Source of the DNA: Polyodon spathula | Lineage: Eukaryota; Chordata; Actinopteri; Acipenseriformes; Polyodontidae | Assembly (NCBI RefSeq): GCF_017654505.1 | Contig: NC_054537.1 | Coordinates: 74,582,118-74,646,117 of the forward strand | Length of the DNA: 64,000 nt | Direction: 5' to 3' | Shown: piece after piece, positions 1-12,154 of the stretch | Layout of the letters: the number at the start of each line of letters is the position of its first letter | How positions within the stretch are numbered: the stretch's first letter is position 1 | Made by a program: the position numbers and the translations under genes | The notes under the pieces: model-generated | What the model was told of the DNA's origin: nothing | What the model saw: the letters and a program-made list of their open reading frames with translations, nothing else | Database searches by the model: none

Positions 1-2100
1 ATTAACTGCTAGGGCTAATTTGGTATTCATTTTGTACCAACCAGCAATAAAAGCTCTGACCTGCATTTCTTCTTACCTGTAGGACACCTGCTCTGCAATG
101 CTGCTTAGCTATGCTATAGTAGTTGCTTATAGAATAATTTGAAACCACGGACCTGTATCTCTGGAGTCCAAATTTATTATAATCCTTTGGGCCATTTTTT
201 TCTCAGATCTCAAATTATTTTTCAGTTGCAGACACTCAGGTTCATAATGCCAACCTGACTGCCTGCATAATCAGTACAGCTGAACACTCGAAACCGTCTC
301 AAGTAATGGAGTATTATATACAAAGGAAGTGAATTTAGATTCTTGTGAAGAAAGAAATAAAGAGAGTCAAAGCACATTAAGCCGGTTTGGTGAAGGCCAG
401 TGAGCTTTTTGTAGGTCACACAGACCTCAGTTCAGGGCCGAGGTAACCATGACTCTTAGTAATCTTAGTAATCTATCAGCGTACATTTTTATTTTAACAA
501 AGGATATGCACATTTGTTATTTACATGGCACGAATCCTACACCCTCTTGTGGAAAAAAACATTTTCATCCTGGTACTTGTTTCTGTGATTTATTATTAAG
601 AGGAGTGGTAGCTCAGAACTGAGTGTGTTTTTAAGTTCACCATTGTATGATTATTACAATAATATGTGTCATGTATGTCTTTTAATCTTAAAATAAATGC
701 ATACATTAAAAAAATAAAATGTACTTGTTTTTACCACTGAAGGGCACTTCAGTTAATTGAATAACAATTTTGAATAACTAAAGCTGCACTAATTTTTGTT
801 GATTTCATTTCAACTGGTCAGATTTTATTTAAAAGCAGGTACATGGTTTTATTATTTCATATTTAGTTAAAATCCATCGTGATGGAAGTAGATATTTTTT
901 TGTTTTAGTTTTTTGGCTGTACAATTCATCTGGGAAAAAAAAAACGGTTAAATTGAGATTTGGTTTGGGCTGTATTGTTGCTTAATGAATTATACAGGTT
1001 TAACATGCTATACATTGCTGGGAAATGGAAGATTGCTGAAATAGTAGTTTATGGAATTTGATAGTTATTTGACTTTTGTGTTGAAGCTAATTAATGGGTT
1101 ATTTGTATAGTGTATCATTGTATAATTGTCACACTGCTTTGATGAGGCAGATTTCTTGAAACAAAGGCTTGTTAGGAAGCTTGAGGCATTTATTTATTTA
1201 AAGATGGTGGCAGCTTGTTCTAACACAATTTATTTCGGTTTAGGTAGCCAGAACCACTCACCCAAGATTCACAAAGCAACAGTTAATTTAGTGTTGTATA
1301 ATGGAGTTTTTGCTGTACTTTTCTTTGTTAGTTTAATATATCTCTTGATAAAACTGCATTTTAGTGCAGGGTTAATTAAGAAAATAAAGAACTGGCCTCT
1401 CACTTTATTTTTAGCCTCCTTCAATCAGTGTGCCAATTTATTTTTTTTTGTTTCATTTTATTTTATCAGTTTTTTTTTTTTCCCCCAAGCCTTAGTTTAA
1501 ATTCTCTTTGATTATCCTATGTCTTTCTGTGCAGTGACAGGCCCAGCGACAGGTCCTTCTGTGCAGTGCCAGGCCTCATCACAGAGTTATTTGCATCTGT
1601 TCTAGTCGTTAGCATTTCAGTTGGCAGCTACATACTGTAACCAAGTACTGTCTCTGTGTTATAATGTTTTTTCTTTTTTTTAAAACTGAAATTGACGGCC
1701 TTACTCTCTTGCAGTGAAACTTGATCAATACCATCAGTCAATCAATTTCCAGCTCTAGCAGGCTTCTATCAGATTCCTGTTGGGTTGTCACAGCATCAAC
1801 TGTGTGAATCAAACTTAAAATCAGTCTGCACAAGTGCTGGCTTTTTGATTTTGACTTGCTTTAATGAAAGCTCTGTTCATATCTATTGGACAGCAGATAC
1901 TAAATAAAGACACAGCTGGTCCAAATGTGTGATGTTATCCACCAAAACCAGCCAATCAATACTTTGCACTAACAAAAGCAATCATTCCTGTATCCGCAAC
2001 TGCCAAATCAGCCAATCACAACCTATCAGCTCCGCTTGAGCTCAGCATCTTTCATCAACAACAAACTGATGGAGCAGTGACATTGGAAAATTCAGTATTA
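1..2100. other. Non-coding stretch, nothing recognised
   Basis: I see no exon, RNA gene or recognisable repeat here. The longest open frame (1126-1500, +) is low-complexity, F/L-rich and lacks family resemblance, so I treat it as chance. It probably lies inside the long Golli-MBP 5' intron or the intergenic space upstream of it. Confidence 0.5.
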
Positions 2101-2110
2101 TTACTCTATT

Positions 2111-2500
2111 CATAAGAACATAAGAAAGTTTACAAACGAGAGGAGACCATTTGGCCCATCTTGCTTGTTTGGTTGTTAGTAGCTTATTGATCCCAGAATC
2201 ACTCAAGCAGCTTCTTGGAGGATCCCAGGGTGTCACTCAACAACATTACAGGGAAGTTGGTTCCAGACCCTCACAATTCTATGTGTAAAAAAGTGCCTCA
2301 TATTTTCTGTTCTGAATGCCTCTGAAAGCAGCAATATCCTTTTTGTAGCAAGGTGGCCAGAACTGAACACAATATTCTAGATGAGGTCTTACTAATGCAT
2401 TGTAAAATTTTAACATTACTTACCTTGACTTAAATTCAACACTTTAAATTATATATTTGAGCATTTTGTTGGCCTTTTTTGTAGCTCGCCCACATTGGTT
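2111..2500 (-). mobile_element. CR1-like LINE 3' end fragment
   Basis: On the minus strand this reads as the last part of a CR1-like LINE reverse-transcriptase ORF plus its 3' tail. The same module recurs at 6216-6580 (minus) and 61915-62125 (plus), ending in each case with an octamer-like tail of the type TTCTTATG. The recurring peptide includes the short motif NKLLTTK followed by ARWAK. The inner part at 2340-2500 is the region just upstream of the C-terminus. The copy is 5'-truncated and contains small deletions. It may be the 3' half of the same insertion as the reverse-transcriptase fragment at 3253-4273. Confidence 0.75.
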
Positions 2501-2505
2501 AGATC

Positions 2506-3250
2506 AGTGGTTTTCAAACTGGGGTACGCACACCCGTGGGGGTACTCGAGCTCTCCTCGGGGGGTATGCAAGAAAAATCCTGTAATGGTGGACAACTGAT
2601 TTGTTTATTTATTTATTTTACCACATTGTAGTACTTTGCAATTTAGCAATCAAATTAACAATGTTGAATCTCCTTTCAAATAAAACCACAGCCGTACTGG
2701 TGTACGTTTCCTTTATGTTGGGCAAGGTTAACTATAAACACCCAACCGGCTGCTGACAGTGAGTGGGCGTGGAGTGCACACATGGCTAAATTACATATAG
2801 CAGGGCGGTGATTCTGCAGTCTGTAGGCTAAAAAGAAAAGAAAAAAAAATATTGTATGATGTTGCTTCTTTTAAAAATGTGTAGTATTTACTAGGTACGT
2901 TTGCTTTCTGGAGTTTAAATGTTCAGTGTTTGTAGTTTTAGTTTAATCGGTTCAGTGCGTTTTATCCAAGTTTATGTTTTTAAATAACAGTATTGTTGAG
3001 TTTAGCAGGCAGCTGTGCCGCCCTACTTAGACAGTGAAATCACTGCGCTGGAGCTGGAGCGTACACGACTTTGTTATCTTTATTTGCAATGCTTTATGTG
3101 TTTTTTGACTAATTCGTTGAAGAACTCCTTTGTTGAGTAATTGCATTAGCCTATGCATGTATGCCACTAATTATTAGGCTAATAAAAGCAAATGGCACGG
3201 TATTAATATTATTATTACAAAAATGCATATTTAAAAAATAAAAATAATAA
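2506..3250. mobile_element. Possible hAT-like element between two LINE pieces
   Basis: The stretch starts at 2506 with CAGTGGTTTTCAAACTGGGG, a terminal sequence typical of vertebrate hAT-like transposons. It is followed by a G-rich subterminal block. It sits exactly between two minus-strand CR1-like fragments, as expected for an insertion. I could not find a matching inverted end near 3250, and no transposase is visible, so the right boundary is uncertain. Confidence 0.35.
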
Positions 3251-3252
3251 TA

Positions 3253-4273
3253 TTAGTCAATCCCTGACTCCTGGATTGGGAAGTGTCTTACTATACCAAA
3301 ATCTAAGTCATTAATATAGATTAGGAATAGCAGACAACCTAATATTGATTGCTGTGGTACTCCACTGGTTACCTCGCTCCATTTTGAGGTTTCTCCTCTA
3401 ATCAGTATTTTCTGTTTTCTACATGTTAACCACTCCCTAATCCATGTGCATGCATTTCCTTGAATCCCTACTGTGTTCATTTTGAGAATTAATCTTTTAT
3501 GCGGGACTTTGACAAAAGCTTTCTGGAAATATAAATAAACCATGGCATATGCTTTGCAGGTGTCCATTGTCGATGTTGCATCCTCAAAATTATCAAGCAG
3601 GTTAGTTAGACATGATTTCCCTATCCTAAAACAATGCTGACTGTTTCCCAGGATACTGTTACCATATAGGTAATTTTCCATTTTGGATCTTATTATAGTT
3701 TCCATAAGTTTACATGTAATAGAAGTCAGGCTTATTGGTCTGTTTTGTCTCCCTTTTTTGTGGATCGGTATTACGTTTGCAATTCTCCAGTCTGTTGGAC
3801 AACCCGTGTCAAGAGACTGTTGCATGATCTTGGTTAGTGGTTTGTATATAACTTCCTTAATTTCTTTGAGTAAAATTGGGAGGATCTCATCTGGCCCAGG
3901 GGATTTGTTTATTTTAAGAGCTCCTGCCTCTGTTATACTAAAGTTATTTAAAACTGGACAGGAACAGGTTGACATGTGGGGCATGTTGCCCGTATCCTCC
4001 TTTGTAAAAACTCGTGAAAAATAATAATTTTATATATTTGCTATTTATTTTCTCTTCATCTATGATTTTACCATGTGTATCTCTTAGACATTTTACCTCC
4101 TCTTTAAATGTTCTCTTGCTGTTATAATAATGGAAAAACTTTTTGGAATTTGATATTATTTCTATTTTACTCCAAACTATTTCTGTTAGTCTCTGTTTCA
4201 TTCCTTCATAGTTTGCCTTGCTAAAATTGTAAACTTTAGCTTTAGTCATAACTTTGGGGGGTTTAAAAGGCAC
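3253..4273 (-). mobile_element. CR1-like LINE, reverse-transcriptase fragment
   Basis: Two minus-strand frames, 4273-3944 and 3984-3253, together cover the linker and N-terminal half of a non-LTR reverse transcriptase. Visible motifs in order are KSPGPDEI, a degraded RPISLTS block, YLYFQKAF (a decayed version of the LDFxKAFD motif) and SGVPQQSILG followed by YINDLD. The catalytic FADD box is absent because the fragment stops just before it. The frame change near 3970 and the loss of the first catalytic Asp mark it as dead. The motif style is that of the CR1/L2 group, and the clade call is by eye. Confidence 0.8.
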
Positions 4274-5150
4274 TTAAAATGAGATCATGTTGAGTTTGCC
4301 AATGGTTCTCTGACCTCTGTTTTAGTTATTCTGTCTTTTAGTTATTTGAAAAGTCTAAATCAAGGCATGCCTCCCCTTTAGTCGGTGCCTTGACAAATTG
4401 TGTTAGGAAGCAGTGATTTGTAGAGATGTCACGGTATATCGGTTTTATGGTAAACCGTGGTATAAACTGCCACTGTTTTGAAACCGCAACTATTTTTCTA
4501 CACCATGATTACCGAGTTCACGTGGTTTAAGGTGATATGGGTGTGTTCTTTTATTCACAGTTTGTCCATCGGTGAGCCACTGTGTTCATTAGAACTAACT
4601 AATGAACAGACATCTCAAGTTCTGAAAACTGCCATGCATGAGATTATCCAAGAAGGCTATTAAATAAGTGACGTCATATTTAATATAAACCTCCCTACTA
4701 AACAATGATTGCTAGCAAACATGATTGTCAGTAAATGAAACACAAATACTCAAATATCAGCAAGAACAAGGCACTGTACCTTTTCACCACTGCGTTCCTA
4801 TTAATTTACCAAACCAAAGAAGTAACAGTATCTATTATCTGTCGTATCGGTCAAGAGAAACTCAATAAGCACACCCCAGTGCACATAATTAAAAACTCTA
4901 TATTTACTACTATATAACTAAGTCTAAGATGCTACAGACATTTGTATTAGTTTGTTTTATTTTAAACAGTATTGTAGATGTTGCCGTCTCCTCGAGTGTA
5001 TAGTGTTGTAGGGATTTTGGTTTTATGTATTCAAAAATTAATACCATTGTATATCATTAAAAAAAAAAAAAATAGTCCCCTAGATGCCACTTAACTTTGC
5101 AACAGTGTCATACCCACCTTAACATTTCTTCTTTCCTTTGTTATAGAATA
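4274..5150. other. Non-coding; possible decayed repeat near 4424
   Basis: No gene seen. Around 4424-4490 the sequence has an internally echoing ACGGTATATCGG / ACCGTGG pattern that resembles the ends of short non-autonomous DNA transposons in fish. I cannot define both ends. The remainder has no feature I can support. Confidence 0.3.
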
Positions 5151-5157
5151 CAAAATA

Positions 5158-5202
5158 GAATAAATCAATAAATCAATAAATAAATCAATAAATAAATAAA
5201 TG
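5158..5202. repeat. AAAT/AATC-type simple repeat
   Basis: A tetranucleotide-like run of AAATC and AAAT units covers about 45 bases. It is simple sequence with no coding meaning. Confidence 0.8.
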
Positions 5203-5984
5203 CAGGCGCCATCTCCTCACACTCTGAAAGATCAGTGGGTGGGCAGTGCATGTTTTCAAATGCACTCGATTGGCTATTGCTAGGTAACACTTTGCTTTTC
5301 TTAACTCTTTTTTTGAAACTGTACCCCTTCTGTCGGGAGTTTTCAGCTAAAGTACCCTTTACATTTTGAATGAATGGTACCACAGCTTCGTCGGATCGTG
5401 CGGCATTTTAGACACGCTTGGTTTAGTTCTGCTCGGTTTTCTTGGATTTCCCACATCATGCAGGTGTCACAGACTACTGGCTTGAAAGCCATGTTGTTAT
5501 TATTTAATTTATTTATTTATTTAATAAGTTTAAGTTTAGTTTCTGTAGCTGTCAAACTGCTTTAAAACTGCTCTGCACTTTTAAAACGATGCACTTCTCA
5601 CATGATATTGCTCCCACCCTGTCACTGGAAGAACCACCTCGCTTTGCTGTGTTCTGTTGTGCTTGTAGCTCCGCCCCTTCCCCTTGTTTCAGATCAGTGC
5701 TGAATTTTAATCAGCTGCTGTGAGTTTCAGTTTGTGATGAGAAAAAGACACGGAGCTGTTAGAATTTAAGCTGCATTAGTTTTCCAATTCAGATATATGG
5801 CCCTGTCCAGTTAAACTATAAACAGCTATGACAAGTTATTTGATTAATAAAGTTGTTTTTTTTTCTAATTATTTATGTGATCGTTTATGAGTATTTTCCT
5901 TAAACTAGTTTAAACTAGCTTTTTTTGTCAATATTGTGTGGTATTAAATAGTTTTAAACTGCAAAAACTTCCAAACTTTTGATA

Positions 5985-6110
5985 TTTAAACTAGGGATGA
6001 AATGATTTTTCGATAGTACGATATATTGTGATTACAAATATTCGTGATAATAGTATCGTTAACATTTTTTAATTATTCGATAATCGTAGAAAACGATTTG
6101 TTGAGCCACA
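5985..6110. repeat. Possible hAT-type non-autonomous element fragment
   Basis: The stretch begins TAGGGATGAAATGATTTTTC and continues with several CGATA/ATCG echoes. This is the pattern of the common vertebrate element that starts with a near-identical CAGGGATG-type end. Only one end is recognised; the element seems to be interrupted by the LINE fragment that starts at 6216. Confidence 0.3.
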
Positions 6111-6215
6111 CTCACTAAACATGGCTGGAAGCAGAACACATGTTTTCTCTCCAAACATGGGTACAATCATCGGTGTGTACTAGGCTTGCTATGATTAAAT
6201 CAAAAATCTTTTCTT

Positions 6216-6580
6216 AGAACATAAGAACATAAAGTTTACAAACGAGAGGAGGCCATTCGGCCTATCTTGCTCATTTGGTTGTTAGTAGCTTATTGATCCC
6301 AGAATCTCATCAAGCAGCTTCTTGAAGGATCCCAGGGTGTCAGCTTCAACAACATTACTGGGGAGTAGGTTCCAGACCCTCACAATTCTCTGTGTAAAAA
6401 AGTACCTCCTATTTTCTGTTCTGAATGCCCCTTTGTCTAATCTCCATTTGTGACCCCTGGTCCTTGTTTCTTTTTTCAGGTCGAAAAAGTCCCTTGGGTC
6501 GACATTGTCAATACCTTTTAGAATTCTGAAGGCTTGAATTAGGTCGCCGCATAGTCTTCTTTGTTCAAGACTGAATGGAT
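6216..6580 (-). mobile_element. CR1-like LINE 3' end fragment
   Basis: This is the same 3' module as 2111-2500 but better preserved. On the minus strand it encodes the C-terminal tail of the LINE ORF (motif RVWNLLP) and ends in repeated AAGAACAT units on the plus strand, the 3' tail read backwards. It is heavily 5'-truncated, as is usual for LINE copies. Confidence 0.8.
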
Positions 6581-6934
6581 TCCATTTTTTCTTTCTCTTT
6601 TTTTTTCCTTTTTTTAATTAATGATTTGTTTTGCTGTATTTCTTTCATCCGGCCGTGCTTGGTCCGATGGTAGAGCTTCCGCCAGCTGGCTGGCTCATTT
6701 CATCTCTGAGGGGGCAGACCCAAGGGAACCCCAGAGAGTCATTTTATCAGTTCAGCAACCCCACAAAACCCGCACCTCAGCCACTTGGAGGGGGAAAACC
6801 CACACACCCTCTTTCCCACCTCTCCGTGTCAATGCCATGTCTGAAAGGCAGATATTGTAGGGCTGCTGCCCTCTTCCTGCAGCACTATGAATGCGCCTGG
6901 AGAGTCAGCGCAGGTGTCCCCTGTTACAGATGGT

Positions 6935-7498
6935 TTAACCCTTTGCGGTCCTATGTCGGACCAGGTCCGACATTACAATTTTCCCTTTCTGGTCTGATGT
7001 CGGAACCCTGTCTTACATCATCAAAAAGACGTCAAGTACAGGTCTCTAGTTGTTTTTTCTCCAGGAAAAAGCAGAGAAAACCTTTTAATGGCCGAGACAG
7101 AACAATAGGAGAGGAGGGAAGCCAAGAAAAAGGGGGGGTGGGGTGCGCCGATCTGAGCAATACACAGAGGCACCATAGATCTAACGCACATAAAAAAAAA
7201 ACAAGGTAGCTGCTTCCGCATCCAATGCTCAAAGAATATCACAGACATTTGCAGAGCATTTTAAGATGTTATGGTAATAAAATAATGTCTCGGATCGCAC
7301 TGTTGAGGAGTTTGGTGATAAAACGAGTGATCAGGCAAGGATTTATCAGTATGCACATCTATAAAGAGGTATGTGAAAAATATAGTGAACAAGGGGTGGG
7401 GCTTGGCTGGAGATGCAGTACTGAATGTGCTTTTGCGATTCAGTGCCTTTTCAACCTGTAAAAATTATTTTAAACAGCACATGTAAATAAATTGGACC
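6935..7498. mobile_element. piggyBac-like non-autonomous element (left end)
   Basis: A TTAA at 6935-6938 is directly followed by CCCTTTGCGGTCC, the arrangement of a piggyBac target site plus terminal repeat. Just inside lies a perfect 21-base palindrome (6953-6973, two GTCGGACC/GGTCCGAC halves) and a third GTCGGA copy near 6990. No transposase is encoded. The right end was not identified; I stop at the start of the tyrosine-recombinase frame. Assignment rests on end structure only. Confidence 0.45.
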
Positions 7499-7504
7499 TT
7501 TTAT

Positions 7505-7978
7505 GTGCTGGGTATTCACTGCCGTGATCTCAGGCTCATCTTAGATTCCTACTTCATCCTCTTTCTGCACATTTCCAAAACAGATCAGCTTCGGCAAGGT
7601 CAATTTACTCAGCTAGCAAAAATTGGCTCTCCTCTATGCACATATGCTTCCATGCAGAAATATATCGCAGAACGCAAACCAATTTCAAATTCTGACTCCC
7701 TGTTCATTGATTCGAATGGGACTATTATATCCAGACATTGGTTCACATTCCATATGTCCACATTGGTTTTCAGTGCAGGACTTCCCCCTGAATTCTATAC
7801 TCCTTATTCATTCAGAATCGGGGCAGTCACATCAGCAGCAAGTGCAAAGATTAACCAGCATCTAATAAAAAATATTGGGCACTGGACCTCATCAGCAGTT
7901 GAATCATACATACATTCTTCCCCATCGAGTTACCTTCTGCACAACAGTGTATTGCTAATATGTCCGGAGTGGGGATGA
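7505..7978 (+). pseudogene. Tyrosine recombinase C-terminal domain of a DIRS/Ngaro/Crypton-type element
   Basis: The 157-codon open frame matches the catalytic half of a eukaryotic tyrosine recombinase, the enzyme that integrates DIRS, Ngaro or Crypton elements by site-specific recombination. Visible catalytic-type residues are Lys25 in SKTDQLR, Arg104 in YSFRIGA (the usual His is replaced by Tyr), His126 in IGHW and Tyr135 in ESYI. The frame has no upstream N-terminal domain and no reverse transcriptase or RNase H nearby. The first Met is probably not a true start, since the homology begins around residue 20. GC-rich, stop-riddled sequence on either side (6640-6930 and 8040-8850) may belong to the same element. 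A DIRS/Ngaro versus Crypton choice cannot be made from this fragment. Confidence 0.65.
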
Positions 7979-8530
7979 CCCTTCCGTTGGGACCACCAAA
8001 GGTATCCCACTAAAAAATAAAGTTTTTTTTATTTTCTTTCCAGTGAGCGGAGGGTCTCACATAGTTAGTAGGGAGCCAGTCACTAACCTTCTTTGTTGTG
8101 TAAAATGTTTTCTTTCTTTGTATATGCATTGGCGGTTGTTTTGTTTGTATGCACTTGTAGGAATCTTTAGTGGGGAGTGGGGTGCCCATCCTTTGGGAGG
8201 TGAGGGATCTCACTTTCTCCAACCCTTGGTTAAGCTCCGCTTCCTTTACCTCCGTGAGGAGGGTTCTACATGGACACCCAGCCAAACCCAGCCTTTTATC
8301 ACCTCGAGCTATCACTACCCTCGCAATCTGACGAGCTAAGCTTGTTCTTGCTAAACCTTGCTGTAGGAGCTCTCCCTTCGTAAAATGAGGCTCTCTTCTT
8401 GTTTCAGTTTTTTTTGGGGGTGCATCTCTATCCCAGCTTTGGAAGTCTATAATTCACATCATCGAGGGGGCAGCTCTCCGATCCAGAGTTCACTTTTCTT
8501 CCTTGCTTTCAGGTTCTCACGCCTCTATTT

Positions 8531-8636
8531 ATGTACGGGGCCCCCCAAGAAATGGGGACCCCTCTTTTGTATGTCGGATCCCCCAAGAGATGGGGACCTC
8601 TTCTGTATCTTGGGTCCTCCAAGAGACGGGGACCCT
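8531..8636. repeat. Short tandem repeat, about 3 units of 36-39 bases
   Basis: Three degenerate units each contain CCCCAAGAGATGGGGACC or a close variant followed by TCTTTTGTAT-like sequence. The block sits downstream of the tyrosine-recombinase frame and may be part of the terminal region of that element. Confidence 0.6.
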
Positions 8637-8639
8637 AAA

Positions 8640-10655
8640 CTATATGTATTCAATCTTTACTAACTCAAGTCCCTGAGGGTGCCATGCAACCAGTCTTAGA
8701 AGTTGCCTCACCACGACGCAATCTCACCTAACTGTGGCGATGACTTCACCACGACAAGGACCTTGTCCTGCCGAGGGCTTGGTCCTAACTGTGGGCAGCT
8801 CTCCGAGAAGTCAGACGACATTATAGGTAGCCTGGCTCCCACCCCATGAAAGGGGAATTAAAGAGAGAAACCTTGTGTAGTTATGCAACACCCATTCTTG
8901 TAAAAATGACCAGTGCCCTTGTATGTGCCATGATGTTGCATGGATTTGGCAGATGTGTCCTAATCCTATACTTGTTTCAGATCAATTGTACTAAGTACAA
9001 CCTCCTCTGCTAGTGATAAAGCACCAGTGGAATAGCCACCACCAGTGCAAACAGCTTTTCTTTGAAGATGTGCTGCTTTCTTTAACCTCCCATCTTTCAT
9101 CCTGCCACCTCTTTTGCAATCCAAGACACATATTATTACATAAGACAGCATTGATGTGTTTCATAATCTCTGCCTACTTTTTTTCTTCTTTTTATTTGCC
9201 ACAACCTTTCTCTAAGAATATTACATTGTTGAGTGGAGAATTTTGGCTTTGTTTGCCATACTGTCAGCTCTGTTGGCAGAATGGGACAAGTTTATGTCAA
9301 CACAAAATTGCATTGGCTGTTGGAAACACTGTGATTTTCCATCAGTAACATTTCAGCAAAACAGAATCAGACAAAAAAACATGTAAAGATGATTTGGAGT
9401 AAATAGCTTTAAGAATCTAGCCCAAGTTCGTATCCTGGTTAAATAAAAAAATAACTGAATTGAATACAAAAGTGTTTGTTGGAATACAGTAAAAATACAA
9501 CAGCCTCTGACAATCAGACCTTGACCTGGCAGTCCCTTCATGTTCATAGTTAAGAGGTTTGGCTTTCTTTCTAATGGTAGCAGTGGCACAAATTGGCAGT
9601 AATTGCTGAGAATTCTCATCCTACCATATGTTGCTGCAGTCTGTCAACTGTGAGATTAATTTAAAAGATGTTTTTTAGGTTTTCTGTCACTCCATCTTGA
9701 GTGGCTCATTTGGAATGCAGCCATTTATCTAGCTGTTTGTCTATGCTCCTATCCCCCAGGTGTCTAGGGAAGACATTAGTTCAAATTAAGTACACGTTGA
9801 GGTGAACATGACTGCTGAAGAGCAGTTTGTCACGCTGGGCAGAGTGAATTGTGGGTGTTTGACAGTGCAGGGCCAGACAGCAGACCAGATTGCTGATTGA
9901 ATGCTAGGTGGTATGATTCTCTGGTTGTTAGTCAAGTGAGAGGTCAGATACCCAAGCTTTCTTACTGTAGCAGGAGATGAAACACAAAGGCTTGGTCCCT
10001 ACTCATTGATTTATAAAGTATTGTTCATTAACTCATTTCAAATCACGTAACCTTTCTTAACCTAATGTTACAATAATGCTGATGGAACTTGCAAAAGGCT
10101 GGAATGGTTGGGTAGAATGGTACTGTAGTATTTTTACATAGCAATGGTTTTAACCCATACTCTTAATTTAATGATCAGATTGCCATGGTACCAGATATGT
10201 ACCAGTGTGCTTCTGTATCAGTGTCACCATGCAATATGTCTTAGAAAAAACTTGACCATTCAGCCTGTTACCATTGCTGATAATTCTGTGTGCTAATGGT
10301 TCTGATGAAGTTTAATGGTATTATACCCAAGTGGTATATTTGAAACCTTTCTGTACGGACTTGCAGGTTATATGAAACTGAAACAAGGGGAATTGGGGTT
10401 AACTAGTGGTTAGCTTTGTATGGGTAGTTAAATATATAATTGTATGTATTTATTTATGAGAGGGTAAGCCCCTACCCTTGCACAACAATCTAGAAAATAT
10501 GTTATTTTGCAAGTGATGACTTGGTCAGAACAGAAATTATGTGGACTAGCCATTGTTGCTATATTAGTTTGCCACAATATTAACAATTTTGCTTTGAAAG
10601 TTAGACAAGAGGAAATAAGATATTCCAGAAGTACATGCAAGGTGACACTGTGCAT
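8640..10655. other. Non-coding stretch
   Basis: The first 230 bases are GC-rich with CACGAC echoes and look like the tail of the recombinase-bearing element. From 8880 to 10655 I recognise neither exons nor repeats. Confidence 0.4.
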
Positions 10656-10658
10656 GGG

Positions 10659-10921
10659 GAATAATAATAATAATAATCTTTATTTTTATATAGCACCTTT
10701 CATAGTGGACCACCATCATAAAATGCTTTACAAGATACGAGACTTGGGTGCATGAACTATGCATCAGCTGCAGAGTCACTTACGTCTCTCCCGAAAGACG
10801 AAGTATAAGGAGGTTAAGTCTTGCTCAGGGACACACTATGAGTCAGTGGCTGGGATTTGAACCGGGGGCCTCTTGGTTACATGCCATGTCTTTAACCACT
10901 GCTAAATGCTGTACCCCCACA
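10659..10921 (-). mobile_element. tRNA-derived SINE
   Basis: Read on the minus strand, the element starts near 10921 with a tRNA-like head. It has an A-box-like TAGCAGTGGTTA (10904-10893) and a perfect-looking B box GGTTCAAATCCC (10863-10852), the internal RNA polymerase III promoter. A body follows with the GAAAGGTGCTATATAAA block, and it ends in an ATT-repeat tail (10677-10660). Such a short 3' tail is typically shared with a partner LINE that supplies the reverse transcriptase. No clear target-site duplication was seen. About 263 bases long, so close to full length. Confidence 0.8.
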
Positions 10922-12154
10922 GTGTAGACATTCTGGAATAAACAGACAAGAAATTCGCATTTATATATAACTTCTCATTAGACCTACTGGATCATTTATC
11001 AATTCCCTAACAGTGTGGGGCATGGGAAAACATACAACTAATTTTTTGCTTGTTTTTTGTTTTATTGTCCTTGGCAAAAAGCATTAGAGGTGTTATATAC
11101 AATAGTATCAGAGTGACAGATACATCAAAACAACAGCAGTTTTACTTCCTGTTCTCTTTAAATGCTGCTTTCTTTGTCATTTTTCATTCTCTGGAGTACT
11201 TCATTCCATCATCCCTTGCTCCACCAGCAGGCTCCCGGATCTCATCAATCAGGGAGTGTCACTAGAGTTCATCAGGAGTGCAGCACCTAGTTAGTACAGT
11301 GAAGCCCCAACTTGTTACAGTATCTATGATATTACTAATGTTTCACAGTTGTAACGTAGACAGGTTAATAGCTTTTTACATCTTTTATGAGCATATTCTG
11401 GATAAAAGCTGTCCACCTTAGAATTCTCAGTCTCAGCTTTGCATACGTCTTGATTAGTCACTTGTGCATGCACACTTCCTTGAGGGGGTAGGGGCATGCT
11501 GGTAGTGCATTAATAAAACAAACCATTCACTGAGTAACGGTTACATCCTTCATAACTGTAAATAATATTGTTTAAAATAAATGTGGTTATTGAAATAAAA
11601 CAAAGCTACAGTGTTTTACAGGGCCTCAGTTGGTAGCTGTCGACTTTGCAAGAGCACTGTGTTGTAAGTATTGATTCATGTGTTTGCAGCAATCCTGAAT
11701 TTTTAAAAGTACTCTGTCGAAACTGGTGGGTTTAATTTGTTGTTGCAGAAAATGAATTACATTACATTAAGAGGAGACAAAGGAGTGTGATAAACGTGTG
11801 TTAAAAAATGTGTCTCCCAGAGAATTAACACATTAATCACAGAGGTTAACTGCAATTAATTGCCAGCCCTAATGGAAACAGAACATACTTGAAAAGGGGC
11901 TACCTGAATAATAAAATTATTTTAAATACTCTTTTCACAGTTAAGTGGTGTAGAAAGATAGTCACTATTTAACTTTTTTTACATGAATTTGCTTTTAATT
12001 TACCTTTTAAAATCACAAACTACAACACAGTGTACCCTTTGTGGAACATAGAACGCATATACGAGCCATGTACATTATTTCACTTCTGTTGAGATACAAT
12101 ATATAAAGGGATTTAATCCTAACATTTTCTTTTTAATGTGTTAATCAGATTATT

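Noticed and set aside
1126..1500. 124-codon plus-strand frame with hydrophobic C-terminus
   Set aside because: Low-complexity F/L-rich translation of T-rich DNA, no recognisable motif and no splice context.
6621..7209. Overlapping plus-strand frames of 79 and 192 codons
   Set aside because: The longer one runs across the piggyBac-like end and a purine-rich tract and has no family motif. It is best explained by lower stop density in GC-rich transposon DNA.
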